DNA of 64,000 bases, taken from positions 73,468,080 through 73,532,079 of the forward strand of contig NC_082694.2 in assembly GCF_949987515.2 (NCBI RefSeq), given 5' to 3'. A program made the position numbers and the translations under genes. This stretch comes from Delphinus delphis (lineage: Eukaryota; Chordata; Mammalia; Artiodactyla; Delphinidae). This document shows, in pieces, positions 56,457-64,000 of the stretch (position 1 is its first letter; each line of letters starts with the position of its first letter). The notes below the pieces were generated by a model that did no database searches, was not told the DNA's origin, and was given only the letters and a program-made list of their open reading frames with translations.

Positions 56457-59400
56457 TTTCCATTTTGTAGAGGAAACCATGTGAGTTTATAGTCAGAAAA
56501 ATAATTGGGGTAGGCTAAATGTTTGGCCCTGGGAGGGTGAGTACTTAAGGAAGAAATGATTTAAATAAAAATGCACCAGCTATTTTCATGGGGGAAGAAT
56601 TAGAAAAACTATCCAGAAGAGATTATGTTGAAACAATATTAGTGCCTGAAAAAACTAGACTTCAGATGTTTTCCATTCTAAGAAGCCAATACCAGCATCA
56701 ACTCCCAAAAGCGATCTGTGTGTGAAATGACAATCTTGGGTTGAGAATGCAGTCTGTAAACTTCAATGTGAAATACTGATTTTTTAAAAAATATTTCCCT
56801 TTGAAATAAAACTGTAACCTTTCAAACTTATAATCAGGTACAACCTAAACTATAATGAAGGTATTCAGCGTGTCAGGAAACAAGAAGAAAGAGTTCAAAT
56901 GTCAAGGTAGCGTTGAATTTCTAGTGAGATTTGCACTCTTGCTTCTATTTTATTTTTATTGCATTCCATAAGCGTCACCAGAAAAAAAAAAATCCTTTAA
57001 AGAAATACATTCTACAGCTTATCACTCATGTCTGAGAAAACTCGTTTAATGCTTTTGTTGGCCATGATACTGAAAATAAGTCTTGATTGAAGCCAGCACA
57101 GTCATATACTGAAGTACACAAATAGACACGTTTGCTGGGTTTATTCTCCAGCCTTGCTGCCAGAATGCAAATGAGCTTTTGCAGGCCCAGTTTCAAGCTG
57201 TCAAGTGACAAAGTGGGGAGGGGGCAGGAAAAACAATCAGTTGAGTTAACCTAGCACAGAAGTCTACAGATTATTTATGTTTTAAGAGACTGAAAACAAT
57301 GTGTGTTTTGTTGGCAACTTGAAAGATCAGTGCCTGAAATGCTCCTTAATATTACGTAAACGAATGGAGCCTAATTAATTGTAGAGAAGGCAGGCACCAT
57401 ACCTGTGAAGAGTGAAGTTGTTTTCCTTTCAAATAAATGAATTGGGTGCAGAAGACAGGAATCCTTTTGCAGCTGCAGATAGCATTTATAGATTGCTTAC
57501 AGGATGATGACAGATTGGCATTGTGATTTCAAATGCCAAGCAGGGATCTGTATACCTATTCCTCCTATTGTGACTCCAGAATCCTAGGGATTCAAGGGTA
57601 GTTAAGTAGGCAAGTTGTACTCTCATTTTATCCCTAGCATTTTGTAACAGAGATATGACCCCTGAGGTTTGTAAAGGGTGTAGGATTGCCTCATCATTGT
57701 TTTTTGTTCGCTTAGATAGATTAAGACCAATTTAGTACCAGTTATTATAGAGCCATTAATTCAGTAAATCAAAATTAACATACATTATTTTGGTTCTTGA
57801 TCCAACCCTGACATAAATATTGGGAAATTAACTTGTTTATTACCTACTCAATGTTGACTGAGAATCCAAGGATGGTTAACAATGTGTCTGTGATTAAAAG
57901 GAAGGGAAAGGTGACTTATGAAGGGTTCAGTGGAGGAGACCTAACTATGTGAAACTTCAAAGAAGGACATACTAGCTTCAGGCAAAATGGCAAAGGATGT
58001 CTTTTATAAGATAAAGAGACTCTGAAAATAACAGATGCCTTTGAGGTTTACCTAGCATGTACAAGCATCAAGACATTTTTAGTAATTAAAAAAAAATACT
58101 TGAATATGAACAGAAGAGCCAGAGGAAAGTAAAATGATTTGGTATGGTTTGGAACAGCAGATGTTCACCAACTGGCAGCAAGAAGTTAAGGCAATTGGAA
58201 GGAGATGAGAGTAAAAGAGAATAGGTTAATTTGTTTGACATGAAATGCAAGAAAGATAATTTTAGTTTTTGCAGTTTTAGATGAGATCGGTGATTTTGCA
58301 GAAATAACGCAGGTTTTGTGGAGAAGCATTAAAGAGAAGATAACTTTCTGAGATTTTTATGAAATGAGAAATCAGAAAACAGGATTTGGTAATGCATTGG
58401 AAGTATAGGATGCTTTGAAGACATTTTCTGCTTTTAGCTGATTTATGTTTATATTACAGCTAAATACAAAATGTTGGCTAAAATCTGTGGCAGAAAATAA
58501 CAAAGAACAGACTATTGAGTAGGACTCTTTGTTTTTGCCCAATGTTTTAAATAGTTTCCATTTATTTTATTAAAAATGTATCTATTACCTTAAGTCCATT
58601 TCTGATCAGGAATAAGAAAAATTGCATAGTTTGTTACATGAACTCATAATTACCTAGCACATCCATACTGTGTAATCTGGGGTTTCACTCCATTAGTAAA
58701 TATGCCTTATAACTGTGCAGTCCATGTAGTTCCAATAGAAATGTTTGAATAATAGGTTTGCCCTCCTGAGTTTACTGTCTTGGCTTTGGTTAATAGTCAT
58801 ATTGTATTTGTTGAATAAGGGTCTTAGTGCATGCACTTAAATTTTTTTTTTTGTCAGACTCATCTTCTCACCCCTATTCTGTAATGAAATAATCATATCA
58901 CAAAGACAATTTACTGCAAAGTACATGCTCATTAAGTTGCACTGATGAATATACAAAATGCACTAACTAAACAAGATTCAGATGTTAAAAATTCCTTTAT
59001 AGATTATACTCTGCATTTATGTACATGCATACACACACATACCTACATACTTACGTTTAAATGTGAAGACTGACATCCTAAAAATACTTTCCTTCTCACA
59101 GTAAACCAAGTTACACTACTTTGTTAAGCAAAAGCATGAAATTATTCTCATCTTATGCATTGCCATCTGGCATACTTGTACTACTTTTTTGTGAATCACA
59201 GAAAAAGCAATTCAAAACCAGACATTAAATAGACTCATAAGTAATTATCAACATATTAAGTAGTTTTTGAAGACAGGTTTGAACACATACATTCCAACAG
59301 GATTTTCTTAGGTTGATAGCCACAAGCTTTTTAATTGAGAAAAATATTTTATAATATTATTGTAAAATAATTTGGCAAACTTTCTATGTACATCTGCTTC

Positions 59401-59715
59401 AAGAGTCTTATAACATGCTACATTACAAAAGTCGTTCTGTTCTGTGATTCAGACTCATCTCCTTTTCTTCGATATTTTTCATGTTTTATTAATGGGGAAG
59501 GAATCCTCATAATGAAGGAAGTTTCTTTATCCTGAAAACACGCAGATTTTGTTTTGCCTTACAGATCTCAGGATTCTGCAGATTTGGAAGCATGGTGGTG
59601 GAGCTAGTCTGTTATTTGTGGACCAGGTTTCTTGTCAAGGGGGCCATCAGATACTCTCCCATTAGTTTTTGTGAAAGCAAGATAATGATGTCACAAGAAA
59701 ACCGATTCCACTTGT
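56456..59715. other. unique non-coding sequence
   Basis: This is the longest stretch without a recognisable repeat. It has A- and T-runs at 56980-56990 and 58840-58850. A possible conserved element is at 57130-57480. The region 57900-58490 may hold a very old L2-type fragment, but I cannot support it. No exons are seen. Confidence 0.5.
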
Positions 59716-59719
59716 TACT

Positions 59720-60130
59720 GTTCTAGCCTTGAGAATTATACCTTTATATTTATCCAAAACAGATGCCCCTTCTAGCACAACTACTCTGGAGGAGGTTGTA
59801 ATTCCACATGGAATTCTGGCCCCACTAGCTTACAGGTCACTGATCCTCTTTAAATGTGGTTCTTGGACCCAACACAATACTCCAAATACGGCCAGACCAA
59901 GTCAAAGTATAGAGGAGTTTTCACTTTCAATTTTCCTAATAGAAATATTACAATAATTCACAGACTACATTTGTCTTGTCAGGAGCCATTGCAAACTGTT
60001 GCCTAAAACTGATCTTGAGTCATTAAGATCATGAATATTTATTAATTTTTTGTTTCCTCAGATATTTATTCCTAAACATAGACATTATATTTAACCCTAT
60101 TAGATCCCATTCTATTAGCTGTTTCTGATT
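59720..60130 (-). repeat. L3/CR1-like LINE fragment
   Basis: 'ttaaatgtggttcttggacc', 'acacaatactccaaatacgg', 'ccagaccaagtcaaagtata' and, further on, 'atatttaaccctattagatc' are phrases I associate with antisense CR1/L3 LINEs. The 75-codon frame at 59729-59956 lies in it and is not a gene. Confidence 0.5.
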
Positions 60131-60320
60131 TTAACTATTAGAAAATCTTCCTTTAACAGCCCCTTAATTTTTATGACCATAAAAATAAAACAACTTTTAG
60201 TACAGAAAAAGTGTAAAAGGTAGGAAAAATAAAATATATATAATGCCCAAAGCATCCCCATTGCAATTATATGTGTAACAGTTTTTATGCTGTTTTTTTC
60301 ATTTAAAATTACCTTATGGG

Positions 60321-60562
60321 TATTTATTGCATTTTTTTTTTTTTTTTTTTTTTTGCGGTACGCGGGCCTCTCACTGTTGCGGCCTCTCCCATTGCGGAGC
60401 ACAGGCTCCGGATGCGCAGGCTCAGCGGCCATGGCTCACGGGCCCAGCCGCTCCGCGGCATGTGGGATCTTCCCAGATCGGGGCACGAACCCGTGTCCCC
60501 TGCATCGGCAGGCGGACTCTCAACCACTGCGCCACCAGGGAAGCACTATTTATTGCATTTTT
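60321..60562 (-). repeat. cetacean CHR-type SINE (short, poly(A)) with TSD
   Basis: A T-run (60332-60354) is followed by the reverse-complement CHR body, ending 'ccaccagggaagc' at about 60545. The 16-bp target-site duplication tatttattgcattttt is perfect at 60321-60336 and 60547-60562. On the minus strand the insertion site reads cattaaaaatgc, a standard L1 endonuclease context. It is a recent insertion by its intact duplication. Confidence 0.96.
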
Positions 60563-60645
60563 AATGTTCTTTTGAAATGTGATCTCTAGGAAGGGCTGAA
60601 TAATATTTGACAGTATGAGTATATTATATTTAATTAAATAGTAGA

Positions 60646-60968
60646 GGGCTTCCCTGGTGGTGCAGTGGTTAAGAATCCGCCTGCCAATGCAGAGGACATG
60701 GGTTCGAGCCCTGGTCCAGGAAGATCTCACATGCTGTGGAGCAAGCAACTAAGCCCGTGAGCCACAACTACTGAGCCTGCGCTCTAGAGCCCGCAAGCCA
60801 CAACTACTGAAACCCACACACCTAGAGCCTGTGCTCTGCAACAAGAGAAGCCACCGCAATGAGAAGCCCTCACACCGCAACGAAGAGTAGCCCCCGCTCA
60901 CCGCAACTAGAGAAAGCCCCCGAACAGCAACAATGATCCAACGCAGCCAAAAATAAATAAATAAACTG
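60646..60968 (+). repeat. long CHR-type SINE with TAAA tail
   Basis: The body starts at 60646 ('gggcttccctggtggtgcag'), has the box-B-like 'ggttcgagccc' and two related 'gagcctgcgctctagagccc'-type segments, and ends in aaaataaataaataaa. A weak flank match (aaatagtag versus aaactgtag) may be its target-site duplication. Confidence 0.9.
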
Positions 60969-61180
60969 TAGGTAATCATTGAGTATATTTGTCCATTTTT
61001 TATATTGCATACAATATTTACTGTGTTTCTCAATAACTGTGGAATCAATTATTGGACATAGAATTCTTGGATCAAAATGTATGGATATTCAAGGGAAATC
61101 TTGATGCATATTTCCAAATTGAAATTCATTTTCAAAGTACTGTTTTACATCCCCCATAATGTCCTTTATATTTATATGAT
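60969..61180. other. unassigned AT-rich sequence
   Basis: The part with 'ggacatagaattcttggatc' may be an old LINE remnant, but too little is preserved to assign it. Confidence 0.4.
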
Positions 61181-61257
61181 AAACATTTATATGTATGTAT
61201 ACATTTGTGTGTGCATATATATGTTTATATGTGTATATATACTTATATATGTGTCCA

Positions 61258-61298
<41 letters not shown>

Positions 61299-61302
61299 AT
61301 AG
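61181..61302. repeat. TA/TG-rich microsatellite cluster
   Basis: Irregular tatatgtg units pass into an uninterrupted (GT)n of about 14 units (61260-61288) and then (GTAT)n. Confidence 0.92.
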
Positions 61303-61499
61303 ACTCTTGAGAGCATGGAAAGAAAGAACAAACCTGGGAAGGTTATACTATGAATTATCATGACCTATCTTATATCTGACTCTCAACTGTGGGGTTGAAG
61401 CTGGTATGTAGGGGTACATGGCAGCATCAGACTAGTCCAAAAATTTATACCTTGGTGTGTGTGATATAAAGGTACTATTATGGATCTGACCTGTATTTA
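61303..61499. other. unassigned sequence
   Basis: No gene or repeat is recognised. Confidence 0.5.
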
Positions 61500-61698
61500 A
61501 AGGAAACCATAAACAAGATAAAAAGACAACCCTCAGAATGGGAGAAAATATTTGCAAATGAAGCAACTGACAAAGGATTAATGTCCAAAATTTACAAGCA
61601 GTTCATGCAGCTCAATATCAAAAAAACAAACAACCCAATCCAAAAATGGGCAGAAGACCTAAACAGGCATTTCTCCAAAGAAGACATACAGATGGCCA
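61500..61698 (+). mobile_element. internal L1 ORF2 fragment without 3' end
   Basis: The 200-bp piece follows 15437-15630 of the younger L1 closely ('caaccctcagaatgggagaa', 'aatatttgcaaatgaagcaa', 'gcagaagacctaaacaggca'), then stops abruptly after 'acagatggcc'. There is no 3' UTR, no A-tail and no visible target-site duplication. Old repeats do not flank it. Confidence 0.88.
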
Positions 61699-63605
61699 GC
61701 AAACTTTTCCTGGTTCTTTCACAAACATTTTTGTAATGAATGGAGCCAACTGTCTAACATTTTAGTAGGATATTACCATTATATGAAAAGTTTCATATCT
61801 GAAATTCATCTAGAGGTAACAGTAAACCTACAGCCTTTAGTGGAATATGGTCAAAATTGTTGCTATTATTTCCTGAGAAGACAAATGCTCCATTGAGGCT
61901 TTCTTGGTGGTTGCAAAGGTTTATTTAGTGAAATGTAGAATATAAACATTTATTGACTACCCTGGATTAGCCACAATGCTGGACACTGTGGTTTATTTAG
62001 ACTAGTAAAGAAATGTCCCCTTTTTTCTGAAAATTTTACTCTCTAAAAGGGGATACTGAAAAGTTAGTAGTGCTCTCTGTACAGTAATATAGATATGCAC
62101 AGATGTCCATGTCAGACTACCTGTTACCCTAGGACTTTCAGCCTTAGCTTGTACTTTCTTCTTGAATTTCAACTAACTTTTCCTTTCTTCCTTAGTCACC
62201 TATCTCTGTTCTGTAGTGACTAAAATAGTACCTTGGGAAATAAAAGATAAGGGGTGGGCAAATAATGGGCAAATAAATCTAATTAAAGAGAAGTACACTG
62301 TATCCTATACTGTTTCTTCACTGAATACCATAACTGCCTTTGGGTTAAGATGAATTCAAGAACTTGGCAGCAAAATTTGCTAATGTTACATCCCAGCACT
62401 TGCTTATTAGAGATCACAGCTGTTCTCCGTTTGCCAGTAAACAGGTCCATGCTGGCCATGAAGCCAAGTCTGTTCCCTAAGTAAACTGGTGTCAGCCCTG
62501 TGTGTTAACACCACTCATTGCTGAATTACCAGTGAGAGTACCTTTGTTGCACAGCTACTGATGTTTGCAGATCCAAACTGGAGAAGAGTCAGGAATGCAA
62601 ACAGATCTGCAAGTTAGAGGATTGACAGACTTCAGTCTTAAACCACAAGACTTCTAAGATTATTATTTATAAGTGACACTTTATAGTTTCTATAAAATTG
62701 AGAACTATCACTGCAGCCCCACAACCCACAAATTGGCAGATATTTTCGAGAACTCAAACTTATCTGACATCTGCAGTGTCTAATGAAGAAAAGGGCTGCA
62801 CATGACAATGGTTTCCACCTTAGCACTAGTAACACGGAAGGGAGATGATGAAAGGTAAAATAGGATTGAAAATTGGCTTATCAGGCTGCATCAGAAGTGG
62901 GTGTGAGAAATCCCAGCTGCAGATTGAGGAACCAAAAAGACAGCACCCTTCACATTCAAGGGTGGCCACCAAAATACTTCCTCAGCCTCAGTGCCAATTA
63001 CTTCAAAGATTTGCACTGCCCATATTAAAAGAGAAAACTCTAAAACTTTAAGTGTGTGTGAGAGGGTAGAGGTGATGGTGGTGAATAAGAGCTCAAACAG
63101 ACTTTCCTTGCATTTCTGGGAAGCTCTGCAAAACAGGTACTCATCTAGGTCATCATAACAGATGATGTGGCCAAGGACTAAATCCTATTGACAATTGATA
63201 ATTGAGAACCATTTAAGCAAATAGGAATATATGAAGGAAACCAAGAAAGAGCAGCCAGAGGTAGAAGGAAAGCTAAAACCTGTGATGTCACAGAGCCCAG
63301 TGAAAGAACATTCTTTAGAACATTGAGTGATTAAAAACATCAGATATCAAGTAAGACTCAGAACGGAGAAGTGGTTTTGACAGCAAGGAGCTCACAGATG
63401 ATCACAGCGAAATTGAGCTGTCAGAGGAACCTAGCAAGGTAAAGCCTGATCCTTGTGAACGAATGAGTAAATGGGAGATATGAAAATGAGAGACAGGAAG
63501 AATAGACACTGATTCCAAGATTATATTTAGGATGAGAGAGAGCTGAGGCTGTTTAAATGATTATGTGATGCAGTCAATATATGGTAGCAAATAATTCCTC
63601 TATCA
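61699..63605. other. unique non-coding sequence
   Basis: The 63240-63540 part ('gacaggaagaatagacactg') has a faint L2 flavour but is not callable. A 68-codon frame (62845-63051) has no domain. Confidence 0.45.
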
Positions 63606-63725
63606 ATGGTGTCACACATGTCAGTCTCCATTCTAGCTCTTCCATTTTCAAGCAGCATGACTTTGGACATTTGTCCCGGTCTCAGTCTTTTCATCTGTAA
63701 ATGTGTGTCAGTATACTTTCAACCC
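63606..63725 (+). repeat. MIR-like fragment
   Basis: 'ctccattctagctcttccat', 'agcagcatgactttggacat' and 'gtctcagtcttttcatctgt' follow the middle of MIR in the sense direction. Confidence 0.6.
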
Positions 63726-64000
63726 ATGTTAGCTAATTGTTTTCTTTAAAAGAGGGAACAATCAATGTAGCAAGGTCTCTTGGAAAGTAGAAAGCTATAG
63801 ATTCCAGAACGGAAGTGAATGAATTAATCTTACAAAGGAGGAAGGTCTCTCTTACACTGTGGTGAGTGTAAAAGACAAAAATAAGAGTCCAGGTTCATTT
63901 ACCTTTGTGGATCTGGCGTTGACACACTTCCAATTTAAATGGCATCTATTTTCTCTGAAATAAGAGGTAGAATGTAGAAGGCTTAAGGGAGACGGCCTTA
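63726..64000. other. unassigned sequence to right edge
   Basis: No gene or repeat is recognised up to the window end. Confidence 0.5.

Noticed and set aside
56250..56492. 80-codon frame with Ser-Leu repeats
   Set aside because: It is a translation of the (CT)n(CA)n microsatellite.
60327..60575. Four overlapping frames of 67-108 codons
   Set aside because: All are translations of the CHR SINE in different frames.

Overview
The window is mammalian nuclear DNA, most probably from a cetacean. The evidence is a set of nine tRNA-derived SINEs that begin with the cttccctggtggcgcagtgg-type head known from whale and dolphin genomes, several carrying the GC-rich body and poly(A) tail of the CHR family, together with Laurasiatherian-type L1 elements. 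I find no protein-coding gene with convincing exons, no tRNA, rRNA or snRNA gene, no CpG island and no CRISPR array. The long open frames that exist lie mostly in L1, ERVL or SINE sequence. The window reads as an AT-rich intergenic or deep intronic stretch, shaped by retrotransposition.

Layout. 1-4.4 kb: old, decayed repeats (L1, MIR, MER5A, an MLT1-like LTR end). 4.4-16.7 kb: a compound block of L1 elements. An old L1 (4.39-9.65 kb) is split by a SINE and by an unclassified insert of about 820 bp. It is followed by a second old L1 (9.65-10.99 and 16.41-16.66 kb), which is split by a younger 5.4-kb L1 that itself carries a SINE. 16.7-34 kb: mainly unique sequence with a MER5A copy, an MLT1 LTR, an L1 3' end, two SINEs, a MIR and a MER20. 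34.8-40.3 kb: a second younger L1, nearly 5.5 kb, on the minus strand. 41.8-45.6 kb: L2, old L1, Tigger-type MITE, MIR and two SINEs. 45.6-47.7 kb: unique. 47.7-53.4 kb: a short L1 3' end, an old L1/HAL1-like fragment, a decayed ERVL-type provirus interior (minus strand) and another old L1 with a SINE. 53.4-64 kb: unique sequence, one more old L1, several microsatellites, an L3/CR1-like piece, two SINEs in opposite orientation and an orphan L1 ORF2 fragment.

How the parts work together. There is no pathway or operon here; the relationships are chronological. Target-site duplications show the order of events: old L1s first, then the younger L1s, then the poly(A)-tailed SINEs, which use the L1 machinery in trans. 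Both younger L1s have interrupted ORF1 and ORF2 and cannot be autonomous now, although each keeps some catalytic motifs.

The most notable structure is the plus-strand younger L1 at 10,988-16,412. Its first 100 bp or so are inverted relative to the rest, as shown by comparison with the other L1 in the window. This is the signature of twin priming. I did not find evidence for a previously undescribed functional system; the remaining findings are structural oddities and a few unique-sequence stretches worth conservation checks. Repeat family names rest on recognition of consensus phrases by eye, not on a database search.
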